DNA of 5,971 nucleotides from contig CAILBF010000097.1 of assembly GCA_903832395.1 (NCBI GenBank), positions 1 through 5,971 of the forward strand, given 5' to 3'. This DNA comes from an uncultured Actinomycetes bacterium (lineage in GTDB: Bacteria > Actinomycetota > Actinomycetes > Nanopelagicales > Nanopelagicaceae). Below, one piece after another: positions 1 through 5,644 of this stretch. The notes under the pieces are model-generated. The model ran no database searches. It was not told where the DNA came from and was given only the letters and a program-made list of their open reading frames with translations. Numbering within the stretch: the stretch's first letter is position 1; each line of letters begins with the position of its first letter. The translations under genes were made by a program, and so were the position numbers.

Positions 1-721
1 ATACGCCTGGATGCTTTTGCATGAGAGAAGTTGTCATCCGACCAGGCCCAGCCACCATCTCCGGAAAAGTTCGACATGCTTCGACTACTTGCTTGTGAAC
101 TGGATCAGTAGAGATTGTTAGACCTCTAATTGCGCGCGCCAGACCAATGAGTGAAATTAAAAATAATGGTGCCCCGCAGCCATCAATTGCGGTGTGCGAA
201 ATTTTTTCTCCCGAAAGCATCTCTAACTCGTTTTTAAAAGCTATTTGAACTGGGTGTTCGGGATCTAAATAGTTAGTAATTGACCATCCGTTAGTTGCAC
301 AGCCCAAAAGCATTCCCGAGTGTTTACCGCTGCAATTCATTGCAAGCCGGGTTGGTTCAGGAGTTGCTAGAGCCGCGGCTTCATCAAGGGGTTTACCTCG
401 TACGTTTTGCAGTGCACTTTCATCTAAACCCGCCATCGCTAGAATTTCAAGCGCGCCATTTTGATGCATCGCAAGTCCTGAATGTGAGGCACAAGTAAGA
501 GCTAATAAACGTGGCTCTAACTTCACTCCGCTTCGCACCATGGCAGAGGCCAAAATAGATTTATAAGACGAACGTGGATAAATCAGTTGTGTTGGATCAC
601 CCTTATGCATCATCGTTGTGCCATCACTATTTAATGCAACAAAGTGACCAGCATGATTCGATTCAACAACGTCGTTTCTAATTAACTCAGCGAGGATTTC
701 GCCACCATCTAATGAGATCAA
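1..721 (-). CDS. Asparaginase, bacterial type II-like (PF06089 family), 3' end missing
   Basis: Likely hydrolyses L-asparagine to aspartate and ammonia in the cytoplasm. I translated it by hand from a TTG at 721; 240 residues are visible before the left edge, and the family usually has a little over 300. Hallmarks in order: a start region with ELIRNDVVES; PRSSYKS at 49-55, the conserved S-x-x-K (S51, K54); CASHSG at 77-82; NCSGKHSGM at 129-137 (C130, K133); IDGCGAP at 179-185 (C182). From memory, the corresponding Ser/Lys and Cys/Lys/Cys residues form the active and zinc sites of Rhizobium etli ReAII. The start is forced: the nitrobindin stop TAA lies in the same frame directly before TTG, so nothing upstream can be included. 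The Shine-Dalgarno is weak (AGAG), so translation probably depends on termination of the gene before it. It is last in the visible minus-strand operon. Family call is firm; substrate is inferred. Confidence 0.9.
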   Translation of the reverse strand, partial: MISLDGGEILAELIRNDVVESNHAGHFVALNSDGTTMMHKGDPTQLIYPRSSYKSILASAMVRSGVKLEPRLLALTCASHSGLAMHQNGALEILAMAGLDESALQNVRGKPLDEAAALATPEPTRLAMNCSGKHSGMLLGCATNGWSITNYLDPEHPVQIAFKNELEMLSGEKISHTAIDGCGAPLFLISLIGLARAIRGLTISTDPVHKQVVEACRTFPEMVAGPGRMTTSLMQKHPGV

Positions 722-1222
722 TTATTCGCTCTGACGTTCAAGAGAGGACCAAATATGTGACTGCAACTCTTGTGTTGGCGTCTCCATGTCATATGCAAAG
801 AAAAGTTCGCCGGCAACAAGCCCATATAAACGAACTCCACCAGTAACAATTTTTGCCGTAGGTGCTGAGTACGGTTGATCTAAAACTAATTGAATCTTCG
901 GTCCGTCGAAGTGCCCAACCCAACCCTCGGCAATTCCAGTGTTATGCGAAAGAACTACCTCTAAAACATTATTAGGTTTCGGGCGCCAGAAACCAGTTTC
1001 AGAACCACCAGGGCGCACAATTTCGCCCTCTTTATCTAGAATCCATGAACGTGAGTAGTAGTTTAAAAAAGGGCGCCCATCGTGATTAAAGACAACTTCT
1101 TGCGCAAACTCAAATGGTTCAACATTGGGATACTCGCCACGGCCTTTGCCGCGCCACGTTCCAACCATCCAGGCAAGTGGATTTAGATCAGGGTGCAGAC
1201 CTTCAGGAATTGTAAAAACCAT
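722..1222 (-). CDS. Nitrobindin-like heme-binding beta-barrel protein (FABP family, DUF1794/THAP4-like)
   Basis: A 166-residue cytoplasmic beta-barrel of the bacterial nitrobindin family, whose members bind ferric heme and react with nitric oxide or peroxynitrite; the true substrate is often unproven. Evidence: GTWRGKGRGEYP at residues 21-32 is the family signature at the mouth of the barrel (GxWxGxGxGxYP). It is followed by the NYYSRSW and ETGFWRPK strands. The C-terminal SHIWSSLER has H156 at the place of the axial heme histidine of family members. Length is normal and nothing is missing. An AGAGGA ribosome site about nine bases before the ATG lies inside the last codons of the 42-residue gene upstream, whose TAA touches this ATG. 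The TAA of this gene in turn touches the TTG of the asparaginase, so translation of the three is probably coupled. Confidence 0.88.
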   Translation of the reverse strand: MVFTIPEGLHPDLNPLAWMVGTWRGKGRGEYPNVEPFEFAQEVVFNHDGRPFLNYYSRSWILDKEGEIVRPGGSETGFWRPKPNNVLEVVLSHNTGIAEGWVGHFDGPKIQLVLDQPYSAPTAKIVTGGVRLYGLVAGELFFAYDMETPTQELQSHIWSSLERQSE

Positions 1223-1351
1223 TTATGGGCGTCCTCTAAATTTAGTTGAGCGTCTGGCCTGCGATTGGCGACCACGGAAAGCATAAAAGATAAGTGCTAA
1301 ACCCAGTGCGATGGCGACAAGACCCAGAATCACTGAAGTAAAAAGCTCCAT
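1223..1351 (-). CDS. Small single-span membrane protein, 42 aa, unknown function
   Basis: A short gene in the gap between ygfZ and the nitrobindin gene. I read 42 codons from ATG (1351-1349) to TAA (1225-1223). Residues 1-5 (MELFT) are followed by a hydrophobic stretch at about 6-25 (SVILGLVAIALGLALIFYAF). A strongly basic tail follows (RGRQSQARRSTKFRGRP), which predicts one membrane helix with the tail in the cytoplasm. The start has a weak AGG eight bases upstream and lies 18 bp after the ygfZ stop. The stop touches the nitrobindin ATG, and that gene's ribosome site is within these codons. Packing, hydrophobicity and charge pattern support a real gene. I do not recognise the family. It could anchor or assist its neighbours, but that is a guess. 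Confidence 0.72.
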   Translation of the reverse strand: MELFTSVILGLVAIALGLALIFYAFRGRQSQARRSTKFRGRP

Positions 1352-1369
1352 ACGCCAAGCCTATCGTGC

Positions 1370-2269
1370 TTAAAGAATGGACTGCTGTGAGGCAGGGACT
1401 CCCTCAACGCTCAGCGTTGCTTCAATTGGAGTATTTCGCTTAACGATAGCAAGGGCAATCGTGCCCAATTCGTGGTGCCTAGCAACGGTTCCTATGAAAC
1501 CGACTACGACACCATCGTTCTCAATCTTTGTCCCGCTCGCAGGAAAGGCCACATCGCTGCCATCTAAGTGGAGCATCACTATTCGTCGAGGGGGATTTCC
1601 TAAATTAAAAATCTTTGCAACAGTTTCTTGACCTCGGTAACAGCCTTTGTTCATATGAACTGCGCCATTGAGAACGCCAATTTCATTGGGGATTGATTTG
1701 TAATCGGTTTCAAAACCTATGCGTGGTCGCCCTGCTGCAACACGTTCGGCATCTAATGCCCATGTTCCGACCTGGGTTGCAACTGTATTAAATGTCGCAC
1801 TCATCGCTTCAATGTCATGGCGTGGCACTAAAGCAAAAGGCCCACCTATATCCGTTGTTTCTCCTGGCGCACGAAATACTGCATATTCAGAGGTTGCGTC
1901 GCGAACATCAACGCGCAGCATAAATTTCATTTTAGTTAAGTAAGCAAGTAAAGCTTCGGAATAACCTGGATCTAAAACTAGAAATGTTGTTGTGCCATCA
2001 TCGACTAGATTAAATTGATACTCAATGTGGCCCTGCGGATCTAGAATCATTGCCGATTTCCAGATTCCAACACCTAAATCACTTAAGAATTGAGTAGTTA
2101 AGTCGTGTAACCACTTCAGGCGATCCTCGCCGCTCACCGCAATAACGTTCAAATGCGAAAGATCCGCCCACCCTTTTCCGACTTCGAGTGCACGTTGCTC
2201 TTTAACGGGGTCACCAAAGTGCCAGATTGCACCCTTATCTACCCCATTTTCAACAAGTACGGCACTCAT
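1370..2269 (-). CDS. ygfZ: YgfZ/GcvT-like folate-binding protein, Fe-S cluster maintenance
   Basis: A 299-residue protein related to the T-protein of the glycine cleavage system. The YgfZ branch uses tetrahydrofolate to help assemble or repair certain Fe-S enzymes, for example MiaB and other radical-SAM proteins. The signature K-G-C-Y-R-G-Q-E is at residues 208-215, with the conserved cysteine at 210, followed by the TVAKIFNLGNPPRR segment. Upstream segments VSGEDRLKWLHDLTTQFL and ILDPQGHI are typical of the folate-binding first domain. I chose ATG at 2269 over the upstream ATG at 2284: it makes an ATGA overlap with the fur-family stop, gives the usual actinobacterial N-terminus (MSAVLVEN), and avoids translating within the fur gene end. 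No Shine-Dalgarno is visible, so coupling to the upstream gene is likely. Confidence 0.92.
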   Translation of the reverse strand: MSAVLVENGVDKGAIWHFGDPVKEQRALEVGKGWADLSHLNVIAVSGEDRLKWLHDLTTQFLSDLGVGIWKSAMILDPQGHIEYQFNLVDDGTTTFLVLDPGYSEALLAYLTKMKFMLRVDVRDATSEYAVFRAPGETTDIGGPFALVPRHDIEAMSATFNTVATQVGTWALDAERVAAGRPRIGFETDYKSIPNEIGVLNGAVHMNKGCYRGQETVAKIFNLGNPPRRIVMLHLDGSDVAFPASGTKIENDGVVVGFIGTVARHHELGTIALAIVKRNTPIEATLSVEGVPASQQSIL

Positions 2270-2670
2270 TGGCAGGCAGTACACGTTCCATAGACTGCGA
2301 AGTGAGTGACATCAGTTTTAAAACCATAATCATCGGCAAGGGAGTTAACAAAATTCGCTGCGACTTCAATGGGGGCATCTCCAATTGATCCGCATTTTCC
2401 GCACACAAGATGCAAGTGACTCAATACTTCAGCTGCATGATACGTAGCGCCGCCGTGACCTAAATGTGTATGCACTACTAAGCCAACATTTTCAAGGGTT
2501 TCAAGGTTGCGATATACCGTTGAAAGATTGATTCCAGGATGAGTAAGGCGTACTTTTTCCGCAATCTCTTCCGGGGTTGAATGTCCTAACTCGCGTACGG
2601 CAGATAGAACGAGTTCACGTTGAGGGGTAAGTCGTAAGCCCTTTTCGTGCAGTTCATGTTTGCTAGCCAT
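2266..2670 (-). CDS. Fur-family metal-responsive repressor, Nur (nickel)-like
   Basis: A 134-residue DNA-binding metalloregulator. The N-terminal winged helix (about 1-80) includes RLTPQRELVL, INLSTVYRNLETLE (recognition helix) and HTHLGHGGATYH; the rest is the metal and dimer domain. Two CxxC pairs, C90/C93 and C130/C133, fit the structural zinc site. Compared from memory with Streptomyces Nur at a constant offset of three residues, the Ni-site histidines (H70, H72, H126) correspond to H67, H69 and H123. Three of the four M-site histidines (H33, H88, H90) correspond to H30, H85 and H87, but the fourth (H86) is L83. This suggests Nur-like rather than iron-Fur identity, with an altered second site; a different metal is possible. 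An AAGG ribosome site seven bases before the ATG supports the start. It lies 29 bp after the thioredoxin stop and overlaps ygfZ by 4 bp. Confidence 0.88.
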   Translation of the reverse strand: MASKHELHEKGLRLTPQRELVLSAVRELGHSTPEEIAEKVRLTHPGINLSTVYRNLETLENVGLVVHTHLGHGGATYHAAEVLSHLHLVCGKCGSIGDAPIEVAANFVNSLADDYGFKTDVTHFAVYGTCTACQ

Positions 2671-2699
2671 GTGACAACCTTACGCGAAGAAGTGACCTG

Positions 2700-3128
2700 C
2701 TATTTGCGAATGGCGCTAAGGGCGGCAATGACTTGCGCACGCTTAGGTGCCCCCGCCGCACGTCCAACTTCCAATCCATCTGAATCTAGAAACAAAGTCG
2801 TTGGTGTACTCAGAATATTTAGCGTTCTTACAAGCTCTAACTGGGCTTCGGCATCTACTTCAATATGGGCAACGTCATCCATATCTGCAACAACGCTTTC
2901 AAGCAATACACGTGTTGCTCGGCACGGCGTACAGAAAGCCGTTGAGAACTGCACCAGAGTTGCTCGAGATCCTAAAGCACCGCCAATCATCGTCTCGGTT
3001 ATCAGAGCCTGTCCGGATTTCGCTTTAACTGTGCCACGCGTGCGCTGATACCAAAGGCCATAGGCACTTGCTAGGCCAATGACGAGCACAAGTGGAAGCA
3101 ATGATTTCACAAGGGTAGTCTGTACCAA
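2700..3128 (-). CDS. Membrane-anchored thioredoxin-like protein
   Basis: A thiol-disulfide oxidoreductase of thioredoxin fold, 142 residues. An N-terminal hydrophobic helix (about 9-26) precedes basic YQRTRG. The thioredoxin domain holds the redox pair C66-T-P-C69 (AFCTPCRATR), the VDAEAQLELV helix and the cis-proline region STPT (P109). The linker and domain resemble the mycobacterial thioredoxin gene next to glnR (thiX, Rv0816c, recalled). Which side of the membrane the domain faces is uncertain; the basic residues after the helix would favour the cytoplasm. The start is ambiguous. TTG at 3128 gives the longest form and overlaps the glnR ATG by three bases. GTG at 3110 gives MKSLLPLVLVIG. 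Neither has a good Shine-Dalgarno. It is the first gene of the minus-strand operon. Confidence 0.85.
   Translation of the reverse strand: MVQTTLVKSLLPLVLVIGLASAYGLWYQRTRGTVKAKSGQALITETMIGGALGSRATLVQFSTAFCTPCRATRVLLESVVADMDDVAHIEVDAEAQLELVRTLNILSTPTTLFLDSDGLEVGRAAGAPKRAQVIAALSAIRK
3116..3121 (+). promoter_or_regulatory. Candidate -10 box for leaderless glnR
   Basis: TAGTCT fits the actinobacterial TAnnnT -10 pattern. Six bases separate it from the glnR ATG, so a transcript would begin at the A of the start codon. No Shine-Dalgarno lies at normal distance (AAGGG at 3111-3115 is twelve bases away), which supports a leaderless message. The -35 region is weak. The box lies within the thioredoxin frame if that gene starts at TTG 3128, or just upstream of it if it starts at GTG 3110. 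Confidence 0.45.
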
Positions 3129-3841
3129 TGGCCAGAGTGTTGCTACTTACAAACACACCTGGGGCGAGCGCGGAAGTTCTACCTGCATTGGGTTTGCTTG
3201 CGCACAACATTCGCATCTTGCCAACAGAGGCTAGCGTCCTTGTCGATGTTCCAGATGTTGATCTCATTCTTATCGATGCACGTCGCGATTTACCTGCAGC
3301 AAAATCTCTTGCTCGCTTATTAACAACTACCGGCTTAGGTTGCCCAATAATCGTTATTGCAACCGAAGGTGGCCTGTCGGCTGTTAGCGCCGAATGGGGA
3401 ATCGATGATGTAATCCTCGATACTGCAGGACCTGCAGAAGTGGATGCACGTATTCGCATCGCAGTTGGAAAACATAGAGCTGCCATCGCCCAAGGTGACC
3501 CGCACTCAGGTGAAATTCGTACTGGTGATGTTGTTATTGATGAGTCGAGTTATACCGCGCGACTTAAAGGCAATGTATTGGATTTAACTTTTAAAGAGTT
3601 TGAACTACTTAAGTATTTAGCACAGCACCCTGGCCGCGTATTTACTCGTGCGCAGTTATTGCAGGAGATCTGGGGCTATGACTATTTCGGTGGTACGCGA
3701 ACAGTGGATGTCCACATCCGTCGACTTCGCTCAAAGCTGGGTCCTGAGTTCGAAGCAATTATCGGAACCGTTCGTAACGTTGGTTATCGATTCACAATGC
3801 CGAGCGGTGGCAAAGAGAGCGCCATAAACGAGCACGTTTAA
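3128..3841 (+). CDS. glnR: GlnR, OmpR-family global nitrogen response regulator
   Basis: GlnR controls nitrogen assimilation genes such as glnA and amtB in actinobacteria. The 237-residue protein has a receiver domain (about 1-115) and an OmpR-type winged-helix domain (about 128-225). LDLTFKEFELLKYLAQHPGRVFT, then IWGYDYFGGTRTVDVHIRRLRSKLG (181-205, recognition helix) and IGTVRNVGYRF match mycobacterial and Streptomyces GlnR closely. D50 in LILIDARRD is the phosphosite-equivalent aspartate. The N-terminus MARVLLLTNTPG lacks the acidic pair that normally binds magnesium, as in other GlnR proteins, which act without a classical sensor kinase. The short tail (GGKESAINEHV) lacks the long extension seen in some mycobacterial forms. 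The start aligns with known GlnR N-termini. No histidine kinase is adjacent. The MshD-like gene follows after three bases, so the two are probably one transcript. Confidence 0.95.
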   Translation: MARVLLLTNTPGASAEVLPALGLLAHNIRILPTEASVLVDVPDVDLILIDARRDLPAAKSLARLLTTTGLGCPIIVIATEGGLSAVSAEWGIDDVILDTAGPAEVDARIRIAVGKHRAAIAQGDPHSGEIRTGDVVIDESSYTARLKGNVLDLTFKEFELLKYLAQHPGRVFTRAQLLQEIWGYDYFGGTRTVDVHIRRLRSKLGPEFEAIIGTVRNVGYRFTMPSGGKESAINEHV

Positions 3842-3844
3842 AAG

Positions 3845-4318
3845 ATGCGACATATATTAAAGATTCATCGTTTACTACAGGGACGGATTCCAGATACTGA
3901 TCATGGCTTCACAATCGAAACTTTTGATCCCACGGTTCACCAACAGGAATGGCTGGAACTAAACAACAAGATTTTTATTGACCATCCCGATCAAGGCGAT
4001 TGGGCTATCGCAGATTTGGAAAATCGCATGGCTGAACCCTGGTTTGATCCCGCTGGGTTTTTCTTAGCAATAGACAATGGCCGGATCGTTGGCACATGTT
4101 GGACCAAGATTCACCACGACTTAGTTAATCAAGCTCCAGTTGGCGAGCTATATGTCGTTGGCGTTGATCCTGACTATATGGGGCATGGAATTGGCAGAGC
4201 GGTATCCATCGCTGCAATGAACTACTTATTTTCTAAGGGAATTAAGGATGCAATGTTGTATGTAGATGCCGATAATGAAAAGGGCTTAAAGCTCTATGAA
4301 TCACTCGGCTTCAATTAG
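3845..4318 (+). CDS. mshD: Mycothiol synthase MshD-like acetyltransferase, single GNAT domain, shortened 3' end
   Basis: MshD acetylates cysteinyl-glucosaminyl-inositol with acetyl-CoA in the last step of mycothiol synthesis. Normal MshD has about 300 residues and two GNAT domains; this reads 157 and matches only the C-terminal catalytic one. Evidence: HPDQGDW (47-53), EPWFDPAGFF (64-73), GELYVVGVDP (100-109), the acetyl-CoA loop MGHGIGRA (112-119) and LYVDADN (138-144). There is no room for the first domain, since glnR ends three bases before the ATG. The protein stops at SLGFN, where relatives continue for roughly 15 residues forming the last beta strand; neither other forward frame restores it. 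The stop overlaps the converging Abi-like gene by eight bases. It may be a reduced functional enzyme or a gene damaged by the insertion; I cannot decide. Family call is secure. Confidence 0.82.
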   Translation: MRHILKIHRLLQGRIPDTDHGFTIETFDPTVHQQEWLELNNKIFIDHPDQGDWAIADLENRMAEPWFDPAGFFLAIDNGRIVGTCWTKIHHDLVNQAPVGELYVVGVDPDYMGHGIGRAVSIAAMNYLFSKGIKDAMLYVDADNEKGLKLYESLGFN

Positions 4319-4829
4319 CTCTGGCGGAGTATTTGGTTCCAGTCATTTCCAATATTAATTGAATTTTTTCTTGTGAATACTCCATATTTCTTAATGATTC
4401 AAAATTATAGTGTGCAACATTGTTTCGAAGCCTAAGGGCACTATCGAGATGCTTATTCACTGTCCTAAACGAGGAGAGTGATTTGGGATTCCGTAAGTAT
4501 GGGAAGAGGTGATGGAGTTCTGGTAGCCAGAGTTCTCCATAATGCCTATTACTGAGTAAATGGCGCCAGAAACCAAATGGAAGGTATTTTGCTACGTCCA
4601 ACTGATTGCGCCGTAGGCCATCTTTGTTTTGACATGCTTTTTTTAAGGTTATCTCCCCATAACTATTTAATGAAATCGCCCCGTACCACTCATGGTAACC
4701 TTTTCGAATCGAATAATCACTTAGCGTTATAGGAATCTGAGTTCGTAGGTAGATTTCTAGTTTTCCAATTAGATAATACGAGTAACTTAGTTTTGCGACA
4801 GCATATGAGTTGAAGAGATTGTTCGTCAT
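4311..4829 (-). CDS. Abi-like protein with HEPN-type R-x4-H motif, possible phage defence
   Basis: 172 residues of the Abi-like family (AbiD/AbiF-related), members of which can abort phage infection; many carry an R-x4-6-H ribonuclease motif as in HEPN toxins. Visible hallmarks: YSYYLIGKLEIYLRT (17-30, the conserved helix ending in LRN in relatives), WYG (48-50), LPFGFWRHLLS (83-93), LWLPELHHLFP (100-110) and RLRNNVAH (133-140), where R135 and H140 form the motif. Relatives are usually somewhat longer, with about 25-30 more residues at the N-terminus. An in-frame TGA lies a short way upstream with no start codon between, so ATG 4829 is the only start. A weak AGGA sits very close to it. The frame is AT-rich with odd codons compared with the genes to its left, which suggests transfer. 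Its 3' end overlaps the truncated mshD end. No partner gene is beside it. Confidence 0.72.
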   Translation of the reverse strand: MTNNLFNSYAVAKLSYSYYLIGKLEIYLRTQIPITLSDYSIRKGYHEWYGAISLNSYGEITLKKACQNKDGLRRNQLDVAKYLPFGFWRHLLSNRHYGELWLPELHHLFPYLRNPKSLSSFRTVNKHLDSALRLRNNVAHYNFESLRNMEYSQEKIQLILEMTGTKYSARAN

Positions 4830-4913
4830 TGTCCTAGAGTTTCTTAGGGGTAAGACAATTCAGATAGTTTCTCCACAACTTAATCTGTCCCTCTCATGGT
4901 GTATCATTTCTTC

Positions 4914-4966
4914 AAAGCCCAAGAGAGATCCCTAGCGAAAGCTACATCGCTTGGGCCTTCATTTTT
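4914..4966 (+). terminator. Structured hairpin with T-run, likely + strand rho-independent terminator
   Basis: Stem GCCCAAG (4917-4923) pairs with CTTGGGC (4950-4956). Inside it, GAT (4927-4929) can pair with ATC (4946-4948), and TAGC (4933-4936) pairs with GCTA (4941-4944) around a GAAA tetraloop. TTTTT follows at 4962-4966. The polarity is that of a + strand terminator, yet the nearest + strand gene ends 600 bases away at mshD. It may be the old terminator of glnR-mshD, now separated by the Abi-like gene, or a small structured RNA. I do not recognise it as a known riboswitch class. Bases 4830-4913 hold no gene I can support. Confidence 0.5.
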
Positions 4967-4982
4967 CACAACTTAGCCGAAA

Positions 4983-5017
4983 GAAAAAAGGAGCCAGGGG
5001 AACTGGCTCCTTTTTTT
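4983..5017. terminator. Bidirectional rho-independent terminator of the secreted-protein gene
   Basis: GGAGCCAG (4990-4997) pairs with CTGGCTCC (5003-5010) over a five-base loop. A-run 4984-4989 and T-run 5011-5017 flank it, so it works on either strand. It lies ten bases past the stop of the minus-strand secreted-protein gene. Bases 4983-5013 match 5537-5567 with three differences, which marks a duplication. Confidence 0.85.
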
Positions 5018-5027
5018 ATCTTTCCTT

Positions 5028-5390
5028 TTAAGGTCGAACAGGTCGCACTGGCTTTGCTGGAACTTTTGCTTGTGCTGCAGCTACCGCTGCTTTAAATGCA
5101 TCACGAGCGGCCTTCTTCGCCTCTGGTGTTGTCGCTGCTGCCAATGCCGCATCACGACTTGCACGTGCAGCGTCGATACTCGCCCATGCCGTGCTCAACG
5201 CATTGTGGCGAGCGGTTACGGCAGTATGAAAAACTGAAATCTGTGCCTGAAATGCCGTTTTCTGTTCTGGCGTTAACGCCACTTTTTTGACTACTGGTGT
5301 TGCAGTATCTGCGCTTGCTCCTGTGACACCCGCAATTGCAAAGAGTCCAGCCATAGATGCAGCTGCAATGCTTCGCTGTAATAGTTTCAT
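5028..5390 (-). CDS. Small secreted Ala-rich helical protein, unknown function
   Basis: A 120-residue preprotein. I chose ATG 5390 because GAGGGAG lies just upstream and because it begins a classic signal peptide: basic MKLLQR, hydrophobic core to about residue 23, and ASA at 25-27 as signal peptidase I site, giving a mature start at D28. A frame opening further upstream at 5459 would place the promoter and ribosome site inside the gene. The mature part begins DTATPVVKKVALTPEQK, then is rich in Ala with periodic charges (about 40-108), so probably one or two long amphipathic helices. It ends in a Pro/basic tail, VPAKPVRPVRP. No cysteines, enzyme motifs or lipobox. I do not recognise the family. 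A decayed second copy of the unit lies directly upstream (5537-5748). Expressed as a single gene between its own promoter and a terminator. Confidence 0.85.
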   Translation of the reverse strand: MKLLQRSIAAASMAGLFAIAGVTGASADTATPVVKKVALTPEQKTAFQAQISVFHTAVTARHNALSTAWASIDAARASRDAALAAATTPEAKKAARDAFKAAVAAAQAKVPAKPVRPVRP

Positions 5391-5430
5391 ATTCTCCCTC
5401 GAATTCCCCACAAATTCTTGCGGATAAGTC

Positions 5431-5459
5431 AAAGGTAAGGGCTGCCTTGGTGGAATCAA
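5431..5459 (-). promoter_or_regulatory. Candidate promoter of the secreted-protein gene
   Basis: Read on the minus strand, TTGATT (5459-5454) and TACCTT (5437-5432) form a sigma70-like pair 16 bases apart, predicting a leader of about 35 bases before the GAGGGAG ribosome site. In the duplicated copy the -10 equivalent is TAATCT, but the -35 equivalent has decayed to GGGTTT. Predicted by eye only. Confidence 0.4.
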
Positions 5460-5536
5460 TAGATATCCATTGTGCGTTGTCGGTGAGTTGGGAGTCGACT
5501 ATCTCGATTAACCGCACTTAGCTAGAAGAAAGCAAA

Positions 5537-5574
5537 GAAAAAAGGAGCCTGGGGAATCGGCTCCTTTGTTTCTT
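5537..5574 (-). terminator. Rho-independent terminator, second copy
   Basis: GGAGCC (5544-5549) pairs with GGCTCC (5559-5564); AAA/TTT extend the stem, and the minus-strand side ends in an A-to-T run (six T read from 5543 to 5538). The T-run on the + side is interrupted by G, so it should act mainly on minus-strand transcripts, such as that of the aminotransferase gene upstream. Confidence 0.7.
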
Positions 5575-5582
5575 TTAACTCT

Positions 5583-5630
5583 TTAATCTTTTACTGGATT
5601 ATCGGGCTTAGCCGGTACTTGAGCCCTCAT
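5583..5630 (-). pseudogene. Remnant of a second secreted-protein gene (15 codons)
   Basis: ATG at 5630-5628 opens MRAQVPAKPDNPVKD and stops at TAA 5585-5583. The AQVPAKP...PV segment aligns with the AQAKVPAKPVRPVRP end of the intact gene, in the same frame and at the same short distance from a matching terminator. Signal peptide and helical body are absent, and there is no good Shine-Dalgarno. Best read as what is left after an internal deletion; a functional 15-residue peptide is a less likely alternative. Confidence 0.65.
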
Positions 5631-5644
5631 GGTCCATGTGTTCG

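Larger units (their letters stand above)
4983..5514 (-). repeat. Tandem duplication, intact copy A
   Basis: This unit holds, in minus-strand order, a remnant of an aminotransferase gene end (5511-5491, LIEIVDS compared with LQEVIGS), a conserved upstream block (5470-5486), promoter, leader, secreted-protein gene and terminator. It matches copy B (5537-5748) at both ends: 31 bases of terminator with three differences, and an ungapped 42-base stretch (5470-5511 against 5707-5748) with 30 identities by my count. Confidence 0.75.

Noticed and set aside
295..498. 67-codon plus-strand frame opposite the asparaginase
   Set aside because: The minus strand encodes a continuous asparaginase with conserved motifs through the same bases.
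2647..3048. Plus-strand frames opposite the thioredoxin gene
   Set aside because: Antisense shadows; the minus-strand frame has a CxxC thioredoxin site and an operon position.
3025..3486. 153-codon minus-strand frame antisense to glnR
   Set aside because: Low-complexity Ser/Arg/Thr composition and full overlap with the well-supported glnR and thioredoxin genes.
4309..4340. Simple frameshift in mshD that could be undone
   Set aside because: Both other forward frames after SLGF give sequence unlike the expected final strand and soon stop.
4914..4966. Known riboswitch such as TPP, SAM, cobalamin, fluoride or 6C RNA
   Set aside because: None of the conserved sequence boxes of these classes are present, and no gene lies downstream on the + strand.
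4896..4976. 26-codon + strand frame through the hairpin, considered as a lost MshD end or small peptide
   Set aside because: No ribosome site, no similarity to the expected MshD C-terminus, and the sequence is better explained by base pairing.
5152..5517. 121-codon minus-strand frame over the secreted-protein gene
   Set aside because: It is a different frame of the same strand across a gene with a clear signal peptide and ribosome site; its product has no recognisable order. Its first residues only preserve the duplicated aminotransferase end.
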